This document shows, piece by piece, positions 16,189 through 24,108 of a stretch of 48,408 nt of DNA. The translations under genes and the position numbers were made by a program. Within the stretch, counting starts at the first letter, position 1; the number at the start of each line of letters is the position of its first letter. The notes under the pieces were generated by a model, which searched no databases, was not told the origin of the DNA, and saw only the letters and a program-made list of their open reading frames with translations. The stretch comes from Desulfobacterales bacterium. Its GTDB lineage: Bacteria; Desulfobacterota; Desulfobacteria; Desulfobacterales; Desulfosalsimonadaceae. Location of the stretch: NCBI GenBank assembly GCA_018399235.1, contig JAGYOX010000006.1, positions 1 to 48,408 on the forward strand, in the 5' to 3' direction.

Positions 16189-17363
16189 ATCTGCTGGTCA
16201 AACCCGCATCCTACCTGTGCAACCTGGACTGCAGCTATTGTTTTTATAAGCGGACGGAAGCGTTGTATCCCGGTTCCCGGCCCATGATGACCAAGGCGAC
16301 CGCAGAAACCATGATTCAAAAGGCGTTGGCCGTGGGGCACCCGCATAATTCTTTTTGTTGGCAGGGCGGTGAGCCGACGCTTATGGGGCTGGGCTTTTTT
16401 CGAAAGGTTGTCGATTTGCAGCAACGCCTGGCGGCTGACGGGCAGTCGGTGGAAACCTCCATCCAGACCAACGGGCTTTTGATTGATGACGACTGGTCGG
16501 GATTTTTGGCGGATAATAACATTTTAGTGGGGTTGAGCCTTGACGGGCCGCCGGATATCCATGACCGGAACCGCATCGACCGGCAGGGCCGGGGCTCGTT
16601 TGCGGCGGTAATGAAAGCAGCCGAAACAATGACCCGGCGCGGCTCGGCATTCAACATCCTGACGCTTCTAACCCCGGATAATGTGTCCCGGCCGGCGGAT
16701 CTTTATTCCTTTTTTTTAAAGCAGGGGTTTACCCATCTGCAGTTTATCCCCTGTGCGGACGTTGATCCGGCCACCGGGCGTCCGGCCGAACGCGTGGTTA
16801 CCGGCGAAGCCCTGGGCCGTTTCTATATCCGGCTTTTCGACCTGTGGCTGGAAAACGGCTTTCCCCATGTTTCCATCCGCCTGTTTGAGGATTTACTCCT
16901 TTATTTTCTGGATGGCGTGCGCGCCTCCTGCCAATGGATGCCGGAATGCGACGCCTACTTGGTGGTTGAGCACAACGGGGACGTTTACCCCTGCGATTTC
17001 TATGTGGATGCCCCGCATCGCCTGGGCAATATCCATCGGCAAAATTTCGATGAGCTATTGGAATCGCCTGAACGAAAGGCGTTTGCCGAGGCCAAGGCCG
17101 ACTGGCCGGAGGAATGCCGGAGGTGCCGGTTTGCGGATTTCTGTCAGGCGGACTGCCCCCGGCATCGCATAGATGGAATCAGCCTTTTTTGCGGGGCCTG
17201 GAAGATGTTGTTTGAGCATATTGAATCCCATCCCGTGGACATTCGGGCCATGGCCCTGGAAGCCCGCCGGAAGCACCAGGAGGCCATGTGGGCGAACGTC
17301 GGCCGCAATGACCCCTGTCCCTGCGGCAGCGGCAAAAAGTACAAGCATTGTTGTATGGCTTAA
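16185..17363 (+). CDS. Anaerobic sulfatase maturase (radical SAM/SPASM) with SEC-C tail
   Basis: 392 residues. Radical SAM motif C12-X3-C16-X2-C19 (CNLDCSYC), a GGEPTL SAM-binding segment, and a SPASM domain with cysteines between about 245 and 335 (CQWMPECDAY, VYPCDFY, CRRCRFADFCQADCPRH). This is the anSME layout: it oxidises the active-site Cys or Ser of sulfatases to formylglycine without oxygen. The Cys-type sulfatase three genes upstream is the obvious target. Residues about 372-390 (NDPCPCGSGKKYKHCC) form a SEC-C zinc motif, as in the SecA tail, which is an added tail here. Last gene of the operon. Confidence 0.93.
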   Translation: MNLLVKPASYLCNLDCSYCFYKRTEALYPGSRPMMTKATAETMIQKALAVGHPHNSFCWQGGEPTLMGLGFFRKVVDLQQRLAADGQSVETSIQTNGLLIDDDWSGFLADNNILVGLSLDGPPDIHDRNRIDRQGRGSFAAVMKAAETMTRRGSAFNILTLLTPDNVSRPADLYSFFLKQGFTHLQFIPCADVDPATGRPAERVVTGEALGRFYIRLFDLWLENGFPHVSIRLFEDLLLYFLDGVRASCQWMPECDAYLVVEHNGDVYPCDFYVDAPHRLGNIHRQNFDELLESPERKAFAEAKADWPEECRRCRFADFCQADCPRHRIDGISLFCGAWKMLFEHIESHPVDIRAMALEARRKHQEAMWANVGRNDPCPCGSGKKYKHCCMA

Positions 17364-17382
17364 ATAATTTCTAAGGAACTTC

Positions 17383-17415
17383 GGGTATTAGGTCTTGGGT
17401 ATTAGGTATTAGGTT
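17383..17415. repeat. Short heptamer tract
   Basis: GGGTATTAGGTCTTGGGTAT followed by TAGGTATTAGG: about four and a half 7-base units of the (A/T)GGGTAT or TAGGTNT kind. Same class as the tracts at the window start and at 44.5 kb. Confidence 0.6.
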
Positions 17416-17439
17416 AAAAAAAATCAAAAGCTTAGCCAT

Positions 17440-17625
17440 GTAGGGCGGATAAGCAAAGCGCATCTATCAATTCCTAACCGGTTTATCGAAATTTGTACAA
17501 TCAATGTAGTGGAAGGCTTTAGCCTTCCATTGGACGCGTTTTGTGGCATCGGCCGCTTCTGCGAATGGCGGGCTAAAGCCCGCCGCTACATCGCATTTAT
17601 CATTAACGGCGATGCTGTGAAGATT
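17440..17625. repeat. Composite dispersed repeat, parts A + B
   Basis: Part A (17440-17505) is the reverse complement of 120-186. Part B (about 17504-17625) is a long imperfect hairpin (TAGTGGAAGGCTTTAGCCTT at one end, GGCGGGCTAAAGCCCGCCGC near the other) that reappears inverted at 23477-23625 with roughly 85% identity by eye. It fills the gap between the maturase and alkylsulfatase genes. No coding capacity. Confidence 0.75.
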
Positions 17626-17710
17626 TCCTGATAGCAAAAGTTGCCAATGAAGCATCATAAAACAGTTTTTCACAAGTCCATCAGCTGCTTAAGCCGTAAG
17701 GGAGGCAATG

Positions 17711-19441
17711 ATGAAGATATTTTTAAGATACACGGCGTTTTTATTGATTGTTATCGCCGTTCTGCTGCCCGCCTGCAAAGAGAGGCCGGACAAAGCGTCT
17801 TTCGAGCAGATTGAAACCGTCGAGTCGCTCAAGAAACACAGCCTGGAGTTTGAAAAGCGGGTTGAACGTGTCACTGATGGGGTTTATGTAGCCATCGGCT
17901 TCGGTCTGGCCAATTCCGTTATGATCGAAGGGAATACCGGGGTCATCATCGTTGATACCCTGGAGTCAATGGAAACCGCCGCCGAGGTGCGCAGCGCTTT
18001 TGCGGAAATTACTGAAAAACCGATCCGGGCGGTGATTCTTACGCACAATCATGCGGACCATGTGTTCGGCGCCTCTGTTTTTGTCGATGATCCGGCCATT
18101 CCGGTATACGCCCACGAGACCACCAGCGGTTATATCGACCGGATTGTCAGCGTCCTCCGGCCGGTGATTACCCGGCGGAGCATGCGGATGTTCGGCAGCT
18201 TCCTGGATGATGCGAGTATGGTCAACGCGGGCATCGGTCCGCGGTTAAACATCAACGAAGGCAGCACCATCGGCGTCGTCCGGCCGACCCGGACATATTC
18301 AGATGAATTAACCGAGGTTATCTGTGGAGTGCGTTTAAGGCTGCTCCATATGCCCGGTGAGACGGACGACCAGACCTGTATCTGGCTGCCGGAAAAAAAG
18401 GTACTGATTGCCGCGGACAACATCTATAAGACATTTCCCAACCTTTATACGATACGGGGCACCATGCACCGGGATGTCACCCAGTGGGCAAAGAGCCTTG
18501 AGCGGATGCGGGATCTCAACGCCGAACACCTGGTGCCGTGCCACACCGGCCCGGTTTCTGGCCGCGAAAAAATCCGGCGGCTTCTCACCGATTACCGCGA
18601 TGCCATCACCTATGTCCACGACCAGACCATACGCGGGATGAACATGGGCTTGACGCCGGATGAGCTGGTGCAAACGATCAAGCTGCCGCCGCATCTGGCC
18701 AAGTCCCCCTATCTGCAGGAATTTTACGGCACGGTGGAATGGTCGGTGCGCGGTATTTTCAGCGGCAACCTCGGCTGGTTTGACGGCAACCCAGCCAACC
18801 TGTTTCCCCTGCCGCCAAAGGTTCGGGCTGAAAAAATAGCCGAACTGGCCGGCGGGGAAGATAGTTTATTATCCCGGGCAGGCAAGGCGCTTGAGGACGG
18901 CAAATACCAGTGGGCGCTTGAGCTCACCGATCATCTGCTGCGTCTTGATCCGTCAAATGAATCCGCCATAGAACTGCGGGTGGATGCCCTTACGGCTTTA
19001 GGGGAGGGTCAGAGCAACCCCAACGCCCGGAATTACTACCTGACATGCGCTGCCGAGCTCGGGCGGGGTTTAAAAATCAAAAAACAGGGAGTTCCCACGC
19101 CGGAAATGGTGCACGATCTGCCTTTATCACGGTTTTTTGAAGCGCTTGCGGTCAACCTGGATGCCCAAAAAAGCGCTGATTTAATGCAAACCGTTTGTTT
19201 TATTTTTCCTGACTGCAACGCCGCCTATACGGTCCATATCCGACGGGGGGTTGCTGAAATCGTTCCTCGCCGCGTTGAAAATCCGGACATTTCGGCGACC
19301 GTTGACTCGAAGATGTTTAAGGAGATGCTCGCTGAACTCCGGAATCCGCTTGCCACCATTGCCACCGAATTTGACATTGAAGGTGGAAAAATCGCCTTTT
19401 TAAAGTTCATGGCGCTTTTCGATCCGGCCTATGAGAAGTAA
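17711..19441 (+). CDS. Lipoprotein alkylsulfatase (BDS1/SdsA1-like, MBL fold)
   Basis: 576 residues from the second of two adjacent ATGs (GGAGG five bases before it). Lipoprotein signal with lipobox LPAC22. The MBL domain carries HxHxDH (H112, H114, D116, H117) and AADNIYKTFPN, typical of class III (zinc) alkylsulfatases; the alkyl-sulfatase dimerisation region spans about 280-400, and an SCP2-like C-terminal domain about 455-576, giving full family length. Such enzymes cleave primary or secondary alkyl sulfates. A lipid-anchored periplasmic form fits an exported sulfatase system. It lies downstream of the sulfatase operon, beyond a 350-base repeat-filled gap, so it is probably a separate transcript. 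Confidence 0.9.
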   Translation: MKIFLRYTAFLLIVIAVLLPACKERPDKASFEQIETVESLKKHSLEFEKRVERVTDGVYVAIGFGLANSVMIEGNTGVIIVDTLESMETAAEVRSAFAEITEKPIRAVILTHNHADHVFGASVFVDDPAIPVYAHETTSGYIDRIVSVLRPVITRRSMRMFGSFLDDASMVNAGIGPRLNINEGSTIGVVRPTRTYSDELTEVICGVRLRLLHMPGETDDQTCIWLPEKKVLIAADNIYKTFPNLYTIRGTMHRDVTQWAKSLERMRDLNAEHLVPCHTGPVSGREKIRRLLTDYRDAITYVHDQTIRGMNMGLTPDELVQTIKLPPHLAKSPYLQEFYGTVEWSVRGIFSGNLGWFDGNPANLFPLPPKVRAEKIAELAGGEDSLLSRAGKALEDGKYQWALELTDHLLRLDPSNESAIELRVDALTALGEGQSNPNARNYYLTCAAELGRGLKIKKQGVPTPEMVHDLPLSRFFEALAVNLDAQKSADLMQTVCFIFPDCNAAYTVHIRRGVAEIVPRRVENPDISATVDSKMFKEMLAELRNPLATIATEFDIEGGKIAFLKFMALFDPAYEK

Positions 19442-19535
19442 TGGTTTATTTTTCTCCAATTGCCAAGCCCGCTCTTTTTGATTATTATTTGTTTGTTGCG
19501 CGAGTTTTAATCCCTGTAACAAAGGAGCGTTGGCG

Positions 19536-21389
19536 ATGGTGCTGACAGGCCGGTTTTCAGAAAAAAAAGTAACGGCAGCGGAAGCGGTCAAAAAAATCAA
19601 AAACGGCTCAAGCGTTTTTATCGGTACGGGATGCGGTGAGCCCCAGGAGCTGATCAAGGCCATGGTGGCGGACCTCTCCATACAGGATATCGTTATTTAC
19701 CAGATGCTTTCCGCCACGCTTTCCAATTATGTGAACGAGGCGCATTTCCTGTCCCGGTTTTCCCTGAAACTGTTTTTTATCAGTCCCTATATGCGGCAGG
19801 CGGCGTTTGAGGGAAAAATCGACTACCTGCCGGCCTATCTCTCCCAGATCCCTGAATTGTTTTATTCCCAGCAGATCAACCTGGATGTGGCCCTGATACA
19901 GGTCAGCCCACCGGACGAATACGGCTTTTGCTGTCTGGGAATTTCAGTGGATATCACCCTTGCCGGGTTAAAAACGGCCAAAACCGTTATCGCCCAGGTC
20001 AACCCCCGAATGCCCACGACCTGGGGGGACAGCCATATCCATATCGACGAAATTGACCATCTGGTCTATCATGACGAGCCTCTGGTGGAATTTATCCCGG
20101 CCACCAAAAATCAACAGGTGGTGGAGCGGATTGCGCATTATGTCATCCAGCTCGTTGATGACGGGGCCACCCTGCAGGTGGGTTTTGGGCATTTGCCGGA
20201 TGCGATACTCCCCTATTTAAAAGGCAAAAAAGATTTAGGCATCCATACCCAGGTCATCACCAATGGGCTGTTGTCTCTGTTAAAACAGAAGGTTATCACC
20301 AACCGGAAAAAAACTTACTTGCCCAACCGGGTTGTGGCCTCCCTGTGCATGGGGTCAAGCGAACTCTATCAGTATGTTGACAATAACCCCATGTTTTACT
20401 TCCGGGCATCCGAATTTGTGAACGATCCCAATGTAATTGCCCGGAACGACAATTTTATTTCGCTGAGTTCGGCCCTTGAGGTGGACCTGACCGGACAAAT
20501 CTGTACGGACTCAAAAGGCTATCTTTTTTACAGCGGTATCGGCGATCAGGTCGACTTTATCCGGGGCAGCAAGATGTCCAGAAACGGCTTTTCCATTATT
20601 GCGCTGCCCTCCACAGCTCAGGGCGGGGAGGTTTCCCGGATTGTCTCGCATTTGAGCGAAGGGGCCGGTATTGCCACCACCCGCGGGGATATCGATATTG
20701 TAGTCACCGAATACGGCATCGCAGAGCTTCACGGGAAAAGCATCTATCAGAGGGTTATGGAGTTGACCCAGATCGCGCATCCCAAATTCCGGGAGACGCT
20801 TATCGACGAGTCCAAAAAAAGGCATTATATCTTTCCGGATCAGGTCCCTCCCAGCCGGCAGGACCTGATATTCCTGGAGAACTACAAATCCTATCTGGAG
20901 CTTCCCAATGGCAAATCCGTGGAATTCCGTCCGCTTTTGTCCTCGGATGAATTTGCCATTCGAAATTTCTTCTATTCCTTAAGGGATGAGAGCATTTATT
21001 ATCGATTTTTCCATCAAAAAAAGGTTTTCAAGCGGGAGATGCTCCAAAAACAGTGGTCCACTGTAGATTATCGGAAAAACATGAGCATCGTGGGCCTTGT
21101 TCAGAAGGGGAAGTACAAGGAAATCATCGCAATCGGTTCTTACTATGGAGAAGAGGAATCAGACCGGGCGGAGGTTGCATTTCTGATTCGGGAAGATTTT
21201 CAGAGCATGGGTATTGGCAGCTATTTGTTGCAGTTGCTTGAGGAAATCGCCGAGGAAAATCAATACAATGCCTTTACTGCGACTGTCATGAGCGAGAATG
21301 TCGCCATGGTTCGTGTCTTCAAAAAACGGTATCCGAATGCCCAAATCCAGGCATACGGCCGGGAATCCGAGTTTTTTATGCCGTTTTGA
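19536..21389 (+). CDS. Acetyl-CoA hydrolase/transferase-family CoA transferase fused to GNAT
   Basis: 617 residues from ATG 19536 (AAAGGAG eight bases upstream; a TTG two codons earlier is too close). Residues 1-440 are a class I CoA transferase of the acetyl-CoA hydrolase / 4-hydroxybutyrate CoA-transferase family (VFIGTGCGEPQEL, DVALIQVSPPDEYGFCCLG, ALEVDLTGQI, VTEYGIAELHGKS). Residues about 450-617 form a GNAT acetyltransferase (FRPLLSSDEFAIRNFF, acetyl-CoA loop DFQSMGIGSYLL). The pairing suggests that CoA-transferase activity is linked to lysine acetylation; fusions of this kind are known in anaerobic deltaproteobacteria. Monocistronic. Confidence 0.88.
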   Translation: MVLTGRFSEKKVTAAEAVKKIKNGSSVFIGTGCGEPQELIKAMVADLSIQDIVIYQMLSATLSNYVNEAHFLSRFSLKLFFISPYMRQAAFEGKIDYLPAYLSQIPELFYSQQINLDVALIQVSPPDEYGFCCLGISVDITLAGLKTAKTVIAQVNPRMPTTWGDSHIHIDEIDHLVYHDEPLVEFIPATKNQQVVERIAHYVIQLVDDGATLQVGFGHLPDAILPYLKGKKDLGIHTQVITNGLLSLLKQKVITNRKKTYLPNRVVASLCMGSSELYQYVDNNPMFYFRASEFVNDPNVIARNDNFISLSSALEVDLTGQICTDSKGYLFYSGIGDQVDFIRGSKMSRNGFSIIALPSTAQGGEVSRIVSHLSEGAGIATTRGDIDIVVTEYGIAELHGKSIYQRVMELTQIAHPKFRETLIDESKKRHYIFPDQVPPSRQDLIFLENYKSYLELPNGKSVEFRPLLSSDEFAIRNFFYSLRDESIYYRFFHQKKVFKREMLQKQWSTVDYRKNMSIVGLVQKGKYKEIIAIGSYYGEEESDRAEVAFLIREDFQSMGIGSYLLQLLEEIAEENQYNAFTATVMSENVAMVRVFKKRYPNAQIQAYGRESEFFMPF

Positions 21390-21534
21390 GAAATTGGCGA
21401 AGATTTAATTTGCCCCGGTGCCTTCCTTTTTTACACCTTTTATTGAAATCCGGTATTTAGTTGTTAGTTTATAATAGAATCCCAGGATAAACGGTCAACC
21501 TTTAAAGGGACGTAGGTTTATGCGTTGATTTATA

Positions 21535-21742
21535 CCTAAACTGAGCGTTTCAAATTTTTAAACTTTTTGTTTCTATATTATTTTAAAGGGCTTAAATCAA
21601 TTTCCCATTTAAAAATTCGAAACCCTCCGGGACTTCCAATTTTGCCGCATCTACTTTGTCAGCGGATGTTTCGCATAGTTGACTATAGCTCAACATCCGC
21701 TTCCTCGTATCTGCAGCAAACTTGAAAATCGCTCAGTTTAGG
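21535..21742. repeat. 208-base element with terminal inverted repeats, upstream of rpsA
   Basis: Perfect 13-bp ends CCTAAACTGAGCG (21535-21547) and CGCTCAGTTTAGG (21730-21742). Inside, AGCGGATGTT (21661-21670) and AACATCCGCT (21692-21701) form a second perfect inverted repeat. No ORF. A related end sequence (ACCTAAATTGAACGTTTCAA) occurs at 26344-26363. It is probably a non-autonomous insertion or a structured repeat; its place before rpsA means it may sit in the 5' leader. Confidence 0.55.
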
Positions 21743-21869
21743 TTATAGTTTCAATGAGTGGTTGCTGCGAAACGGGTTGAGAAGAAAAAGCATCTTGTTC
21801 CTTGATGGGCTTGATGCTTTTTTTGACGAATGGCGAGATGGGATAATTTATTTTGGAGGTGTAAGGGCA

Positions 21870-23330
21870 ATGGTTATTGACCATACCGAACATAATACGA
21901 GAGCCGATGATTATCAGGACAATGAACCGGCGGGGAAGGCATTGGATGAATTTGCCGGCATGAGCGGTGAAGATTTGATGGCCATTTATGAGCAGACATT
22001 CAAGGAGTTCAAATCCGGTGAAGTCATTGAAGGCCAGGTGGTTGATATTGATAATGACAGGGTTTTGATCGATATTGGTTACAAGACGGAAGGCGAGGTG
22101 CCAAAAGCCGAATTTACGGATGAACATGGAGAGTTTACACTAAAAATCGGAGACCGGGTTAATGTTGTGCTGGTACGTAAAGATGAGGACGGCTATCCGG
22201 TGCTGTCCCGTCAAAACGTTGAAAAGGTGAGGCTGCTGGATGAACTGGCTGAAAAGTATGAAACCGGCGCAACCGTCGCAGGACGGATTGTTTCGAGGAA
22301 AAAGGGCGGTTTTATCGTGGATATCGGGGTTACTGCCTTTTTGCCGGCATCACAGCTTGATGTAAAGCGGGTCAGCGATTTTAATGAGTGGTTGGATTCG
22401 GAACATGAATTCAAAATTATTCAATTTGACCGGAAGAATGAAAATGTTGTGCTCTCGCGGCGGGCGCTCTTGGAAGCGGCGCACGAGCGGGAAAAAGCGG
22501 CGGCTTTAAAGCGCATTAACAAAGGCGATGTGCTGGAAGGCACCATCAACAATATTACCGATTACGGGCTGTTTGTGGATTTAGACGGTATCGTGGGGCT
22601 GGTCCATGTAAGCAACATGAGCTGGACCCCTATGAAACATCCCGCCAAACAATATGAGGCAGGGGATCGGATTAGCGTGAAAGTGCTTGATGTGGATGAG
22701 AAAGCCATGAAGGTCACTTTAGGAGTCAAGCAGCTGATGCCCAATCCATGGGACACCCTGCATGAACGCTATCCGTTGGGCTCGATTATTGAGGGTAAAA
22801 TTAAGAAAGTGACTGATTTCGGTATCTTTGTTGCGATTGAGGAGGGGGTTAACGGGCTTGTTCACGTCTCCGACATGTCCTGGACGGATGAGATAAAAAC
22901 GCCTTCCAAGTTTTACAAAAAGGGAGATACGGTTCAGGCCAAAATTTTGGATATTGACAGGGAAAACCAGCGCGTCAGGCTAGGTATCAAACAGCTTACG
23001 CCGCATCCGTGGGAAAAGATTGCCCAAACCTATCTGCCGGGGTCAACCGTAACCGGCAAGGTAATTAATGTTACGAATTTTGGCGTTTTTGTGGAAATCG
23101 AGGAGGGAATTCAGGGGATGGTGCATGTTTCCGAGATTCCATCTAAAAAAGGCGAAGATCCGCTGGGTCGGTTTGAGCCGGGACAAACTATTGAGGCTCG
23201 CGTTACCGAGGTGTTGCCGGAGGAAAAAAAGATTCGCCTGACCCTAAAGCAGGAGCCGGCGAAAAAGGGTGAACTCGGAGAGGCGCTAAAGCAAAAAATA
23301 CAGGAGCAGGGGGCGGAGAAGTCCGGGTAA
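21870..23330 (+). CDS. rpsA: Ribosomal protein S1-like, five S1 domains
   Basis: 486 residues from ATG 21870, nine bases after GGAGGT; the longer frame from 21762 has no ribosome site. Five S1 RNA-binding repeats: about 35-105 (GEVIEGQVVDIDNDRVLIDIG), 120-185 (ATVAGRIVSRKKGGFIVDIG), 205-275 (DVLEGTINNITDYGLFVDLD), 290-360 (SIIEGKIKKVTDFGIFVAIE) and 377-450 (STVTGKVINVTNFGVFVEIE). Typical enterobacterial S1 has six domains and about 557 residues, so this is a shorter form. It would bring mRNA to the 30S subunit. If a second, longer S1 exists elsewhere in the genome this may be a paralogue. Confidence 0.85.
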   Translation: MVIDHTEHNTRADDYQDNEPAGKALDEFAGMSGEDLMAIYEQTFKEFKSGEVIEGQVVDIDNDRVLIDIGYKTEGEVPKAEFTDEHGEFTLKIGDRVNVVLVRKDEDGYPVLSRQNVEKVRLLDELAEKYETGATVAGRIVSRKKGGFIVDIGVTAFLPASQLDVKRVSDFNEWLDSEHEFKIIQFDRKNENVVLSRRALLEAAHEREKAAALKRINKGDVLEGTINNITDYGLFVDLDGIVGLVHVSNMSWTPMKHPAKQYEAGDRISVKVLDVDEKAMKVTLGVKQLMPNPWDTLHERYPLGSIIEGKIKKVTDFGIFVAIEEGVNGLVHVSDMSWTDEIKTPSKFYKKGDTVQAKILDIDRENQRVRLGIKQLTPHPWEKIAQTYLPGSTVTGKVINVTNFGVFVEIEEGIQGMVHVSEIPSKKGEDPLGRFEPGQTIEARVTEVLPEEKKIRLTLKQEPAKKGELGEALKQKIQEQGAEKSG

Positions 23331-23346
23331 AAGTTTCATCAGCATT

Positions 23347-23416
23347 GTCATTTCGAGCGATAGCGAGAAATCTTGAGCGCACAGGATTCCTCGTCGCTTT
23401 CGTTCCTCGGAATGAC
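23347..23416. repeat. GTCATTTCGAGCG palindromic repeat, copy 1
   Basis: Seventy bases with ends GTCATTTCGAG and CTCGGAATGAC and an internal CGAGAAATCTT word. Copy 2, in the opposite orientation, is at 44679-44748. It is a common short dispersed repeat in bacterial intergenic DNA, of unknown function; here it follows the rpsA stop. Confidence 0.7.
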
Positions 23417-23476
23417 AGCAAAACAACATACTGGAATATTAATATATATAGTTAAATTGTTTGGAAAGTCTATACA

Positions 23477-23625
23477 ACATGGCCGTTAATGGTAAATGCG
23501 ATGTAGCGGTGGGCTTTAGCCTGCCATTCGCAAAAGCGGCCGCCGCATCAAACCGCGTCTACTGGAAGGCTGAAGCCTTCCGCTACATAGATAGTGCAAT
23601 CTTCGTTAAACAACTGAGAACCGTG
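23477..23625. repeat. Composite repeat, part B (inverted copy)
   Basis: Aligns by eye to the reverse complement of 17504-17625 (GGCCGTTAATGGTAAATGCG, GGGCTTTAGCCTGCC, GAAGCCTTCCGCTACA), followed by a degraded part A (GCAATCTTCGTTAAAC). Lies between rpsA and the DUF35 gene. Confidence 0.65.
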
Positions 23626-23629
23626 TGCC

Positions 23630-24046
23630 TTATTTTCCGTCCGTAAAGCGAAATACCGGCCGGGCGGCCGGGCCGTCCGAATATTTATCCCCGGGAAAAA
23701 TGCGGGTACCGAGTTCTACGGGCTTTCCGATGAGATCCAGATCAGCCCGCGCCGGGTCCATATCGTATAGGTTCCCCATGATCCAGGGCCCTTCTTCGAG
23801 CTCAACCAGCACGATGATATAGGGGGCCTCGTTTTCCCGGCCTTCCGGGGCAACGTAGATCGTGGTATAGGTCGTGATCTTTCCCTTACCGGTTAATTCA
23901 ACTACTTCAAGGTCAAACCCCGTGCAATTTCTGCAGCTCATCTGCGGCGGGCAGGTGATAGTGCCGCAGGCCTTGCATTTCAGGCCCATCAGTTTGTTTT
24001 TCATCAGCGCCTTATGATAATCTTTAAAAGAAAGTTTGTATTCCAT
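23630..24046 (-). CDS. Zn-ribbon OB-fold (DUF35) protein
   Basis: 138 residues. N-terminal rubredoxin-like zinc ribbon C24-X2-C27 ... C38-X2-C41, then an OB-fold (VVELTGKGKITTYTTIYVAPEG and onwards). Such proteins partner adjacent thiolases, as BbsA with thiolase BbsB, or the DUF35 subunit of archaeal acetoacetyl-CoA thiolase/HMG-CoA synthase complexes, binding CoA. Start supported by GGAGGAG. It is the last gene of a three-gene minus-strand operon SDR - thiolase - DUF35, with a 62-base gap from the thiolase. Confidence 0.88.
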   Translation of the reverse strand: MEYKLSFKDYHKALMKNKLMGLKCKACGTITCPPQMSCRNCTGFDLEVVELTGKGKITTYTTIYVAPEGRENEAPYIIVLVELEEGPWIMGNLYDMDPARADLDLIGKPVELGTRIFPGDKYSDGPAARPVFRFTDGK

Positions 24047-24108
24047 GGTCTCCTCCTGGGTTGCAGTCGGTTTTTTTGCAAGTAAACGGATAATCGGGTG
24101 GCCTTCGT

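Noticed and set aside
19536-21389. CoA-transferase-GNAT fusion as a novelty
   Set aside because: This domain combination is already known from anaerobic bacteria, so it is annotated but not reported as a finding.
23347-23625. CRISPR-like or integron-like repeats near 23.4 kb
   Set aside because: The repeats are dispersed, palindromic and not spaced at regular intervals.
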